Source: an uncultured Pelagibacteraceae bacterium
GTDB lineage: Bacteria; Pseudomonadota; Alphaproteobacteria; Pelagibacterales; Pelagibacteraceae
DNA length: 40,512 nucleotides
NCBI GenBank assembly: GCA_902554785.1
Contig: CACDQG010000003.1
Coordinates: 1-40,512 of the forward strand
Direction: 5' to 3'
The first letter of the stretch is position 1. Every line of letters starts with the position of its first letter. A model generated the notes under the pieces. That model ran no database searches and had not been told where the DNA came from. It worked only from the letters and a program-made list of their open reading frames with translations. Shown here one piece after another: positions 7,607 through 16,526 of this stretch. Made by a program: the position numbers and the translations under genes.

Positions 7607-9283
7607 TTAATATAGATTTTCTAGTTGTTGTTTATAATTTTTAATTATTTCTTTTCTTTTTAACTTTAAAGTTGGTGTAAGCATTCCGTTTTCAATTGTA
7701 AATTCTTCGTTAATTACGACAAATTTTTTAATTTTTTCAATTAAGGTTAAACTTTTATTTATATTTTCAATTATAAGTTTAATTTTTTCTTTACTATTTT
7801 CTTTTTCACTTACGATTAATGCAACTAAATAATTTTTTTTATCTCCGTAAACAAACGATTGTTTAATGTTTTCATTTAAACATAAAATATTTTCTATTTT
7901 GCTTGGAGAAATATTATCTCCACCAAGATTTACAATAATATCTTTTTTTCTATCTGTAATTTTTAAATAATTATTATTATCGAGTTCTCCTATGTCCCCA
8001 GTATGAAGCCATCCATCTTTAATTACTTTTTCTGTCTCCTCTTTCAAATTCCAATATTCCAACATAACGTTTTCACCCTTAATTAGAATTTCTCCATCTT
8101 CTGCTATTTTTACTTTATTAGTCCTAAACGGTGGCCCTACTGATTCGACCTTAACTAAATCCGGTAAATTGCAACTTACTACTGGAGAGGCCTCAGTTAA
8201 GCCATATCCTTGAAGAGTAGGTAATCCTACAGCATTTAAAAACTCTCCAATATTTTGATCTAGAGCCCCTCCCCCAGATACGAAGGCTTGAAGATTGCCA
8301 CCAAACTGATTTCTGATTTTTTTTCTTACTAATTTGTCACATAAAAAATTTATGATTTTTTCACTTAATTTTAATTTCTCTTTTTTGAGTATTTTTTTAC
8401 CCAAATGTAAAGTCTGGTCTATAAGTTTTCTTTTAAATCCAGATTGCTTCTCAAAGTTCATATTTATTTTCGTGTAAAGATTTTGATAAAATCTAGGAAC
8501 AGCTGTCATAATTGAAGGTTTTGCAATTCCCATATTAGAAATCAATTTTTCTAAACTTTCAGCGTAGAAAACTTTTGCTCCAACTATAATCTGTATAAAT
8601 TGAACTGTGTGTTCATAAGAATGCGATAAAGGTAACCAAGTCAAAAATGCTGGATTTTTTTTTTTAGTTAAAACTTCTAGTAACTCAACTGCCCCTTCAC
8701 AGTTTGACAGAATACCACCGTGACTTAAAACAACTCCTTTAGGATTTCCTGATGTACCTGAGGTGTAAATTATACAAGCAGGCATATTTCGTTTTAAATC
8801 TTTATTAATTATTTTTTCATTTATTTCTTCATTTAGTATTTCTTGAATTAATAAACTATCATTATCTATTTTTTCAAAAGATATTATTTTCTTAACATCG
8901 CTATTTATAAATTTTTTAATTTTATTGAATTGATCTTGATTTGATACAAATATCAATGAGGGCTTACAATCATTTAAAATATATTCATAATCGTTTGCTG
9001 AATACGTTGTAAAAATAGGAACTGAAATTCCACCTGCATTCATTATAGCTATATCAGTCATTAACCAATATGGTCTATTCTCAGAAAGTATTAAACATCT
9101 ATCACCTTGTTTTATTAACGATCTAATTTTTGTGGTAAGTTTATAAATTCTTTCAGTTGTATCTTCCCAATTATAAGTTCGTTTATCTGGTTTTAACCAT
9201 TTTAAAAATTGTCTTTTACCATCAACTTCTTCTGACTTTTTAAAGTAAAGTTCAACTAAGCTATTTAATTTACTTATATCCAT
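7607..9283 (-). CDS. AMP-dependent long-chain acyl-CoA synthetase
   Basis: 558 aa; IIYTSGTSGNPKGVVLSHGG, LQGYGLTEASPVVS, DGWLHTGDIGELDNNNYLKITDRKKDIIV. Confidence 0.93.
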   Translation of the reverse strand: MDISKLNSLVELYFKKSEEVDGKRQFLKWLKPDKRTYNWEDTTERIYKLTTKIRSLIKQGDRCLILSENRPYWLMTDIAIMNAGGISVPIFTTYSANDYEYILNDCKPSLIFVSNQDQFNKIKKFINSDVKKIISFEKIDNDSLLIQEILNEEINEKIINKDLKRNMPACIIYTSGTSGNPKGVVLSHGGILSNCEGAVELLEVLTKKKNPAFLTWLPLSHSYEHTVQFIQIIVGAKVFYAESLEKLISNMGIAKPSIMTAVPRFYQNLYTKINMNFEKQSGFKRKLIDQTLHLGKKILKKEKLKLSEKIINFLCDKLVRKKIRNQFGGNLQAFVSGGGALDQNIGEFLNAVGLPTLQGYGLTEASPVVSCNLPDLVKVESVGPPFRTNKVKIAEDGEILIKGENVMLEYWNLKEETEKVIKDGWLHTGDIGELDNNNYLKITDRKKDIIVNLGGDNISPSKIENILCLNENIKQSFVYGDKKNYLVALIVSEKENSKEKIKLIIENINKSLTLIEKIKKFVVINEEFTIENGMLTPTLKLKRKEIIKNYKQQLENLY

Positions 9284-9287
9284 AATT

Positions 9288-9374
9288 TGGTGGGCGAAGA
9301 GAGACTCGAACTCTCAAGGTATTGCTACCACCGGATTTTGAGTCCGGCGCGTCTACCAGTTCCACCATTCGCCC
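9288..9374 (-). tRNA. tRNA-Leu(CAA) with encoded 3' CCA
   Basis: Minus-strand GGGCGAATGGTGGAACTGGTAGACGCGCCGGACTCAAAATCCGGTGGTAGCAATACCTTGAGAGTTCGAGTCTCTCTTCGCCCACCA; 7-bp acceptor stem, long variable arm, TTCGAGTC T-loop, anticodon loop CTCAAAA. Confidence 0.95.
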
Positions 9375-9389
9375 TTTTTTTTAGATAAT

Positions 9390-10235
9390 CTAATTGATTT
9401 TTCTAACTATGAGAACAAAAATAATGGAGGTACAAAACATTACTAAAGCGTAGGCTGCTGTTGGTACCATAAATACAATATCATCAAATAATTGTGTTGT
9501 TACAAACACTGCTAAAGTTCCGTTTTGTAAGCCACATTCTAATGAAATACATTTTCTTTGTGCAATTCCTGATGTCCAAAATTTTGCAACATAATATCCT
9601 ACGAAAATCATAGTCATATTTAAAATGAAAGCTATTAGACCTGCTCTAGTTATATAAGAAACAATTCTGTCCCACTCCTCTACCCAAATTGCAATAAATA
9701 CTATTAGAAATAAAATTACTGACAATCTTTGAATAATAAGAGTTTTGGAAATAATAAAATTAGTCATTAGACTTCTAACAATCATTCCAAAAATAACAGG
9801 AACAGTTACGACAAAGAACATTTTCATTGCTACGTTAAGCATTAATATATCATTTGCAGTTTTAATCCCTAAAAATTCGGCAGAATTAAAAACTATCAAA
9901 GGAACAATGAGAATACTTAATAAACTGACAATCGCTGTTAAACTCACTGATAGAGCAACGTCTCCATCTGCAAATTTAGTAAGAATGTTTGAGGTTACTC
10001 CTCCTGGTGCTGCAGCTATTACCATAACTCCTAAGGCTATTTCTGGTGGAAGAGATATAATATTAATTAAAATAAATGCAATTATTGGAAGCAAAATAAC
10101 CTGACATATAAAGCCTACGCAGAAATCTCTCGGATTTTTTAAGACCCTTGTAAAATCCCCAATCGTTAAGCCAAGACCTAAACCGAACATTATTATGGCA
10201 AGACATACGGGTGCTATTTTAGTTACAATTTCCAT
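9390..10235 (-). CDS. Bile acid:sodium symporter (BASS) family transporter
   Basis: 281 aa multi-TM; MVIAAAPGGVTSNILTKFADGDVALSVSLTAIVSLLSI and ECGLQNGTLAVFV signatures. Confidence 0.9.
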   Translation of the reverse strand: MEIVTKIAPVCLAIIMFGLGLGLTIGDFTRVLKNPRDFCVGFICQVILLPIIAFILINIISLPPEIALGVMVIAAAPGGVTSNILTKFADGDVALSVSLTAIVSLLSILIVPLIVFNSAEFLGIKTANDILMLNVAMKMFFVVTVPVIFGMIVRSLMTNFIISKTLIIQRLSVILFLIVFIAIWVEEWDRIVSYITRAGLIAFILNMTMIFVGYYVAKFWTSGIAQRKCISLECGLQNGTLAVFVTTQLFDDIVFMVPTAAYALVMFCTSIIFVLIVRKIN

Positions 10236-10249
10236 TTATAACTAATTAT

Positions 10250-11299
10250 TTATTCTACTTTAAATGAAGAATTCTTCATGAGGTCAAAAATAGTTGTTAC
10301 GAAACCAGCTTTATGCTTTTGGTTATGCATGTAGTTTTGTTCGAAGGATTTGATATTTTTGGGAGATGGTAAAAGCATATATTCTAGCTTTTTATTTTTC
10401 GTTATTAACTTTTCTTTTGTAAGATACTTTAATTTTCTAATTACTGTAGCTCTTGGTATTGTTGAAATTTCTGAAATAGAAGAGGCGTTTATTCCATTTT
10501 TAGGAGTATGTCTTAAAAGGTGCAAGTATAGGTCTGCATAAGTTGGAGGATCCTCAACAACTCTGCTTTTTACTTGTTTTGAATAATCGGTAAATTGTGA
10601 GATACCTATTGCACCCCATACATTCCAAGTTTCTAAGTCACCGAAAAAAGATCTATGTCTAACTAAAAAAGGAATTTGCATTCTAAACCAATGTTGCCAA
10701 CATATTGTAAAATATTTATCAATAAATGCCTCTATTTCTTCTTTTGAAAATGCTCTACCAAACCAAGATTCTTTTGAGAGAATTTGACTAGTCTTTTCTA
10801 AAAAATTAGCCATAAATCTTTTTGAATTCGCTGGTCTTTGGAGTTCTGTTATCTTTCTATTGAAGAAAATTGATTTTCCTTTTCTATATATAATATTTTG
10901 ATTTTGTAAAAAATTTACTTTTCTTCTTATAGTTTCCTTCGGAATATTTAATTCTTTTGAAATTTCAATTAAGTTAATTTTGTCAATCAAAAGTTCATTT
11001 TTTTCATAAAATTCTGTATAGGATAAATACTGAAAACGATCTGAATATTTTTGAAATACAGTATTGATTAGATAAACTAAAATTAAGTAACTATCATAAT
11101 CTTTAAACGTGCTATAAGCATTATTGCACCATGATTGCTGTAATTTAAACCACAAAGTTACCGTTTCATTAGAATGACTGGATAAAACATCGTAAACCTC
11201 ATCTGCATTTATTGTATTAAAAATTTTGTTTTCAAAAGATGGTTTTTTTTTTAAAGGCTCGAATATTTTTACTGTTTTTAGGTCTATTGGGTTAGACAT
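10250..11299 (-). CDS. Uncharacterised protein with two winged-HTH-like segments (internal duplication)
   Basis: 349 aa; INLIEISKELNIPKETIRRKVNFLQNQNIIYRKGKSIFF and INASSISEISTIPRATVIRKLKYLTKEKLITKNKKLEYM. Confidence 0.75.
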   Translation of the reverse strand: MSNPIDLKTVKIFEPLKKKPSFENKIFNTINADEVYDVLSSHSNETVTLWFKLQQSWCNNAYSTFKDYDSYLILVYLINTVFQKYSDRFQYLSYTEFYEKNELLIDKINLIEISKELNIPKETIRRKVNFLQNQNIIYRKGKSIFFNRKITELQRPANSKRFMANFLEKTSQILSKESWFGRAFSKEEIEAFIDKYFTICWQHWFRMQIPFLVRHRSFFGDLETWNVWGAIGISQFTDYSKQVKSRVVEDPPTYADLYLHLLRHTPKNGINASSISEISTIPRATVIRKLKYLTKEKLITKNKKLEYMLLPSPKNIKSFEQNYMHNQKHKAGFVTTIFDLMKNSSFKVE

Positions 11300-11485
11300 T
11301 TATTTTTTCCACTTAACACTTTGATTAATTAAAATAGCCATTAAAATCCAAATAATAAATGTTCCTTCCGGTGAAAAACCGTAGTCAGCACCAAAAATTC
11401 CTGCAACTATAACGATTGAATATATTGCGACTGTAGATAATATTAAACTTGCCAGATACCTGAGGATTGTGCATTTTAAATTCAT
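11300..11485 (-). CDS. Small two-TM membrane protein
   Basis: 61 aa, two hydrophobic segments, GADYGFSPEG loop; stop directly abuts the start of the wHTH gene (11299). Confidence 0.65.
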   Translation of the reverse strand: MNLKCTILRYLASLILSTVAIYSIVIVAGIFGADYGFSPEGTFIIWILMAILINQSVKWKK

Positions 11486-12083
11486 GATTTTAAAAAAATT
11501 ATACGATAGATGTGTCGAGCTTGCTAGACATAAATTTTCAAAGCCTTTATTAGGTTTTGTGGCATTTATCGAAAGTTTCTTTTTTCCAGTTCCACCCGAT
11601 TTAATGATTGTTCCAATGGTAGTAGCAAAGAGGGAAGATTATCTTAAAATATTTCTCATCGCAACCACGGGCTCTGTTTTAGGAGGCTTGTTTGGATATA
11701 TGCTTGGAGTTTTCTTTTTAGATGCATCGATGGTGATTATTGAATTTTATGGTTACGAGGAAAAAGTTTTTGAGATGCAAGATAAGATGTCAACAAAAGG
11801 TGGATTTTTAGCTTGGCTTGGAATAATGTTTTTAGCAGGTTTTACCCCTCTTCCTTTTAAAGTTTTTACTATTACTAGTGGAGTGATTGCCTATAATCTT
11901 CCAGTATTTTTCTTTATATGTTTATTTACTAGAGGGCTAAGATTTTTCTTAGTTTCTTATTTAACATTTCTTTTTGGAAAAAAATTTGGTGATTTCATCG
12001 AAAAAAGAGGTGAGCTTTGGTTTACTTTAACTGGAATTTTTATTGTGATTCTAGCCGTCGTCCTTTATATAATTTTTACCTAA
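11469..12083 (+). CDS. YqaA/DedA-like (SNARE-associated) membrane protein
   Basis: 204 aa; FVAFIESFFFPVPPDLMIVPMV...GFTPLPFKVFTITSGV; start could be GTG 11469 or ATG 11484. Confidence 0.85.
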   Translation: MHFKFMILKKLYDRCVELARHKFSKPLLGFVAFIESFFFPVPPDLMIVPMVVAKREDYLKIFLIATTGSVLGGLFGYMLGVFFLDASMVIIEFYGYEEKVFEMQDKMSTKGGFLAWLGIMFLAGFTPLPFKVFTITSGVIAYNLPVFFFICLFTRGLRFFLVSYLTFLFGKKFGDFIEKRGELWFTLTGIFIVILAVVLYIIFT

Positions 12084-12565
12084 TGTTAAGCAATAATAAG
12101 TTTATTTTAAACAGTATATTAGCTTTTAGTTTTTTATCTTTGGCTATAGCTTATTTTATTCAATACGTATTAGAACATGAGCCTTGTAATTTATGCCTAA
12201 TTGAGAGAATTCCTTATTTAGCCTCTTTAATACTTATTTCGTTAATATTTATAATCAATAGGTTTGAAAAATTTATTTCTGGTATTGTACTATTATTTTT
12301 TATTTTTGGTTCAGTAGTTTCTTTTTACCATGTAGGGATTGAACAAGGATTTTTTAACGAGTCTTTTGTGTGCGATTTGGGTTCATCTAATGTAAACATA
12401 TCTAAAGAAGATTTGTTAAAACAATTTCAGAATAAAACTCCAATAAGCTGCAAAGACGTAACTTTTAGGTTTTTCGGACTTTCTCTTGCTACAATAAATA
12501 CAATTATATCAATTATATTAAGTGGTATTATGATTAAAGTAATTAAAAATTATGGAAAAAACTAA
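12083..12565 (+). CDS. dsbB: Disulfide bond formation protein B
   Basis: FIQYVLEHEPCNLCLIERIPYLASL; ATG 12083 overlaps the previous TAA, preferred over the listed 12017 start. Confidence 0.88.
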   Translation: MLSNNKFILNSILAFSFLSLAIAYFIQYVLEHEPCNLCLIERIPYLASLILISLIFIINRFEKFISGIVLLFFIFGSVVSFYHVGIEQGFFNESFVCDLGSSNVNISKEDLLKQFQNKTPISCKDVTFRFFGLSLATINTIISIILSGIMIKVIKNYGKN

Positions 12566-13085
12566 TAAAAAAACTTTAGAAGAAATTATAAGAGTTGATC
12601 ACGCTGGAGAACGTGGGGCTATTAAAATTTATGAAGGCCAGCTACTTGCTCTTAAAACTTTCAAACAAAACGCTTCTTTAAAAAGAAAGATTGAAGAGAT
12701 GAAAGAACATGAAAGAGAGCATTACGAATACTTTGATAACGAAATTAAAAAGAGAAATATTCAGCCAACAAAACTTTTACCTCTCTGGGATTTAATGGGA
12801 GTTACTTTAGGTTTTGGGACTGCCATGCTTGGTGAAAAAGCAGCAATGTTGTGTACTGCATCAGTTGAAGAAGTAATTGATGGACATTACAAAGATCAAA
12901 CATATAAACTTGGAAAAGATGAAGAGGAATTAAAAAAGAAAATTATGAAGTTTAGACAAGACGAACTTGACCATAAAGATATAGCTTATGACAACGGTGC
13001 AACAAAAAAAGGTTTATTTGGTGTATTAGATAAAGTTATCAAAACCTCATCAAGAATAGCCATTACAATTTCAGAAAAAATTTAA
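12552..13085 (+). CDS. coq7: Demethoxyubiquinone hydroxylase, COQ7 family
   Basis: 177 aa; IRVDHAGERGAIKIYEGQ, EHEREHYEYF, SVEEVIDGHY, FRQDELDHKDIA diiron motifs. Confidence 0.95.
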   Translation: MEKTNKKTLEEIIRVDHAGERGAIKIYEGQLLALKTFKQNASLKRKIEEMKEHEREHYEYFDNEIKKRNIQPTKLLPLWDLMGVTLGFGTAMLGEKAAMLCTASVEEVIDGHYKDQTYKLGKDEEELKKKIMKFRQDELDHKDIAYDNGATKKGLFGVLDKVIKTSSRIAITISEKI

Positions 13086-13655
13086 TTACGGTTCTAATTC
13101 GATATCCCAATAAAGGTAATCCATCCAACTTTCATGAAGAAAGTTAGGTGGAAAGTTTCTACCATTTCTATGAAGATCCTCTACTGTAGGTGCGTAGGGT
13201 TTGTTGTTCAATTTTAAATCACAATCCTTATAAAGTTTTCCACCTTTTTTTACGTTACAGCTTGAGCAAGCAGTAACAACATTATTCCAATCTGTTAAAC
13301 CTCCTTTTGATTTAGGTAAAAGATGATCAAAAGTTAAATCTTTTTTATCTCCGCAATACTGACAAGTAAACTTGTCCCTCAAGAAAACATTAAATCTTGT
13401 AAAGTTCGGATTTTTGGATGGTTGTATAAAATTTTTTAAAGCGATTACACTTGGTAAATTCATTTCAAAAGATGGGCTTCTTATTTTTCTTTTATAATTT
13501 GAAACAATACTAACTCTGTCTAAAAAAACTGATTTGACAGCATCTTGCCAACACCAAATTGAAAGAGGATAATAACTTAAAGGTCTAAAATCTGCGTTTA
13601 AAACTAACGCGGGACACTTTTCTAGCGGAACTTTTTCTGCGGAAGATATAATCAT
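13086..13655 (-). CDS. HNH endonuclease family protein
   Basis: 189 aa; CQYCGDKKDLTFDHLLPKSKGGLTDWNNVVTACSSCNVKKGG. Confidence 0.92.
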   Translation of the reverse strand: MIISSAEKVPLEKCPALVLNADFRPLSYYPLSIWCWQDAVKSVFLDRVSIVSNYKRKIRSPSFEMNLPSVIALKNFIQPSKNPNFTRFNVFLRDKFTCQYCGDKKDLTFDHLLPKSKGGLTDWNNVVTACSSCNVKKGGKLYKDCDLKLNNKPYAPTVEDLHRNGRNFPPNFLHESWMDYLYWDIELEP

Positions 13656-13716
13656 ATCTAAAGCTAACTGATACGAAAAATTATATCAAGTTATAATTAT
13701 GTAACACTTATTTTTA

Positions 13717-14373
13717 TTATAAATTAAAATGTTTTTTTATGAATTGGAGACCCAAACTTGACCCTTCAGTTGGTATACGATGTTCACAATGCTTAAATAT
13801 TTTTGTTTCTATTTCATAATTATGTTTTCCAAAAAACTCTTTTGCCTCTAAAAATGATTCTATAGTAACAATTTGATCGAGATCTCCATGCATTAATATG
13901 ATATTCGGTTTAGAAATAATATTTTTTGATAAATGGTCAGTGTTAATAATTCTTCCAGAATAGCCAATTATCGAATTAATTTTATCTTTTCTTTTAATTC
14001 CAGTTTGTAGAGTAATCATACATCCTTGGCTAAACCCACCGATGATAATTTGTTCTCCATTAAATCCATATTTGATCTTAACTTCATCAATTAATTTATT
14101 TAATTTATTTTCTGCAACTAATGATTTTGACAAAATTTGTTCTGGAGTTTGATCCATTAAATCAAACCATTGATAACCAGTAGAGCTTGCGGCACATTTC
14201 TCTGGACCATCTGGACAGATAAAAATTGTTTCTGATAGGTGAGCTCTCCAATAACTTGCTAGTATTGAAATGTCTTTACCATCTCCTCCATATCCGTGGC
14301 AAAGTATTACAGCATTTTTAGGTCTTTCTTTAGATAGGGGCTCTAAAATAATTGTATTTAGCGAAAAGGTCAT
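13717..14373 (-). CDS. Alpha/beta hydrolase, carboxylesterase/phospholipase family
   Basis: 218 aa; ILCHGYGGDGKD, IIGGFSQGCMITLQTG, LMHGDLDQIV, HCEHRIP. Confidence 0.9.
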   Translation of the reverse strand: MTFSLNTIILEPLSKERPKNAVILCHGYGGDGKDISILASYWRAHLSETIFICPDGPEKCAASSTGYQWFDLMDQTPEQILSKSLVAENKLNKLIDEVKIKYGFNGEQIIIGGFSQGCMITLQTGIKRKDKINSIIGYSGRIINTDHLSKNIISKPNIILMHGDLDQIVTIESFLEAKEFFGKHNYEIETKIFKHCEHRIPTEGSSLGLQFIKKHFNL

Positions 14374-14388
14374 ATAGATAAAATATCA

Positions 14389-14589
14389 ATGTCAGAATTT
14401 TTATTTAATTTTATTGGATTCACTTTATTAGGTGCTGTTGCCATTGTTTTGATTATGGGTATTTATACTTTATTTAAAGGCGGAAGTACTAGTAAAAAAT
14501 ATTCAAACAAATTAATGCAGCTTAGAGTGCTTTTGCAATTTATTGCGATAATAGTTCTAGTTCTACTAGCATATTTTTTCAAAGACTAA
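14389..14589 (+). CDS. HIG1-domain (twin-TM) protein
   Basis: 66 aa; LFKGGSTSKKYSNKLMQLRVLLQFIAIIVLVLLAYF resembles HIG_1_N. Confidence 0.8.
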   Translation: MSEFLFNFIGFTLLGAVAIVLIMGIYTLFKGGSTSKKYSNKLMQLRVLLQFIAIIVLVLLAYFFKD

Positions 14590-15113
14590 ATATACTTTTT
14601 CATTAAATTTAAAAAATCCTCACTCGCAAAGTCAATTTCTCCAATTACCCTTCCAAATTCTTTACCATCTTTATCGATTAATATACTTGTAGGAAGACCT
14701 CTAAGTTTAAAAGCTTTTACTAAACTAAGATCAGGATCATAGAAGGTATTTAATGTGGTTACTCCTACACTTCTAAAAAAATCTCTAGTCCTAATTTTAT
14801 TTGGTTTTTCAGTATTAATTGCAAAAACCTTTATTTCTGGGTATTTGAAAGTTAATTTTTCAAGTGAGGGCATTTCTCTTTTACAAGGGGCACACCAAGT
14901 TGCCCAAAAGTTAATAATCATGATATTGCCTTTTTTGTTAGTTAAATCGACATCTAGAAGATCAGAGTCTTTAAATTTAATTTCTTTAATAGCTAATGGT
15001 TTTTCATGAATAACAACATTTTTTGAAAAATCTTCTTCTCCATTAAGGTTTTGGCTAAAGATAGATAGAACTATTATGTGAATATAGATTTTAAAAGATT
15101 TACTAATTTTCAT
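14586..15113 (-). CDS. TlpA-like thioredoxin family protein
   Basis: 175 aa; signal peptide, IINFWATWCAPCKREMPSLEKL, GLPTSILIDKDGKEFGRVIGEID. Confidence 0.92.
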   Translation of the reverse strand: MKISKSFKIYIHIIVLSIFSQNLNGEEDFSKNVVIHEKPLAIKEIKFKDSDLLDVDLTNKKGNIMIINFWATWCAPCKREMPSLEKLTFKYPEIKVFAINTEKPNKIRTRDFFRSVGVTTLNTFYDPDLSLVKAFKLRGLPTSILIDKDGKEFGRVIGEIDFASEDFLNLMKKYI

Positions 15114-15143
15114 ATTAATCTAAATTGTAAATAGCATAGTAAA

Positions 15144-16526
15144 ATGAAAAATAAAACTGTTTGGGCAAATAGACTTAAGGGAAAGACATCATTATCTTTT
15201 CAAAAAATAGGCTCATCTATTAGTGTAGATAAAAGACTATATGAGCAAGATGTAGCTGCGTCTATTGTTCATGCCAAAATGTTGGTTAAACAGAAGATAA
15301 TTTCTAGAAAAGAAGGAACTAAAATTATTAATGGGCTTAAAAAGATAAAATCACAGATTAATAAAGGAAGATTTAAATTCCAAGAAAAATTTGAAGATAT
15401 ACATTTGAATATAGAAAAAAAATTGTTTGAATTAATTGGTTCTTCAGCAGGGTCCTTACACACAGCTAGATCAAGAAATGATCAAGTTGTTACAGATTTC
15501 AAACTATGGATTAAAAAATCATCCAAAGATACTATTGGTAATATTAATTCTTTAATGAAAATTTTAATAAAAAAAGCAGAAAAAAATGTCGATACTGTAA
15601 TGCCAGGCTTAACACATCTTAAAAATGCCCAACCTATATCATTTGCACATTACCTTCTCTCTTACTTTGAAATGTTTAAAAGAGACATTAAAAGATTTGA
15701 AAATAATATAAAACTTTTAGATGAGTGCCCATTAGGATCAGCTGCACTTGCAGGCACTTCTTATAACATAGATAGAAATTATACCTCCAGACAACTTGGT
15801 TTCAAAAAGCCAACTGATAATTCGATTGACTCGGTTGCTGATAGAGATTTTGCAGTAGATTTTTTATATGCATCTGCATTATGTGCAATGCATTTATCAA
15901 GATTAGCCGAAGATTTTATAATTTATAACTCAAATGCATTTAATTTGATCTCATTCGATGACAACATGTTAACGGGATCTTCAATTATGCCGCAAAAGAA
16001 AAATCCTGATCCTGCTGAATTAATCAGGGGAAGAGTTAGTTTGAACTATGGAAATTTAAACTCAATGCTTACTATAATGAAAGGACTTCCAATGTCTTAC
16101 TTCAAGGATCTTCAAGATGATAAAAAACTTATCTTTGATGGATTTGACACTTTGAATGATTCATTAATTTTAAGTTTTGAGTTATTGAATTCAATAAAAC
16201 CGAATAAAAAAAATATGCTAAAAATGGCAAATGAGGGTTATACAACAGCGACTGACTTTGCTGATTATTTAGTAAAAGAAAAGAAACTAACTTTTAGAGA
16301 GTCTTATGCAATTGCTGCGAAATTAGTAAACTACGCCGAAAAGAAAAATAAATTATTATTTGAGCTATCTTTGCAAGAAATAAAGAAAGTGTATAAAAAT
16401 TTAGATAAAAAAATATTTAAAATATTTGATGTAAATAATTCAATGAACTCTAAAAGATCTTATGGAGGAACTTCTATTGCAAATGTAAAAAGGATGATTA
16501 AAAAATATAAAAAGGAGGTAAAATGA
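15144..16526 (+). CDS. argH: Argininosuccinate lyase
   Basis: 460 aa; HTARSRNDQVVTDFKLW, GSSIMPQKKNPDPAELIRG. Confidence 0.97.
   Translation: MKNKTVWANRLKGKTSLSFQKIGSSISVDKRLYEQDVAASIVHAKMLVKQKIISRKEGTKIINGLKKIKSQINKGRFKFQEKFEDIHLNIEKKLFELIGSSAGSLHTARSRNDQVVTDFKLWIKKSSKDTIGNINSLMKILIKKAEKNVDTVMPGLTHLKNAQPISFAHYLLSYFEMFKRDIKRFENNIKLLDECPLGSAALAGTSYNIDRNYTSRQLGFKKPTDNSIDSVADRDFAVDFLYASALCAMHLSRLAEDFIIYNSNAFNLISFDDNMLTGSSIMPQKKNPDPAELIRGRVSLNYGNLNSMLTIMKGLPMSYFKDLQDDKKLIFDGFDTLNDSLILSFELLNSIKPNKKNMLKMANEGYTTATDFADYLVKEKKLTFRESYAIAAKLVNYAEKKNKLLFELSLQEIKKVYKNLDKKIFKIFDVNNSMNSKRSYGGTSIANVKRMIKKYKKEVK

Noticed and set aside
9745-10104. 119-aa plus ORF
   Set aside because: Antisense of the BASS transporter, no start signals.
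12017-12082. Extended DsbB N-terminus in the ORF track
   Set aside because: Overlaps the previous CDS by 67 nt; ATG 12083 overlapping TAA is more plausible.
13086-13655. HNH protein as a mobile or defence nuclease
   Set aside because: Single chromosomal gene with no intron, phage or restriction context; looks like the widespread housekeeping HNH family.
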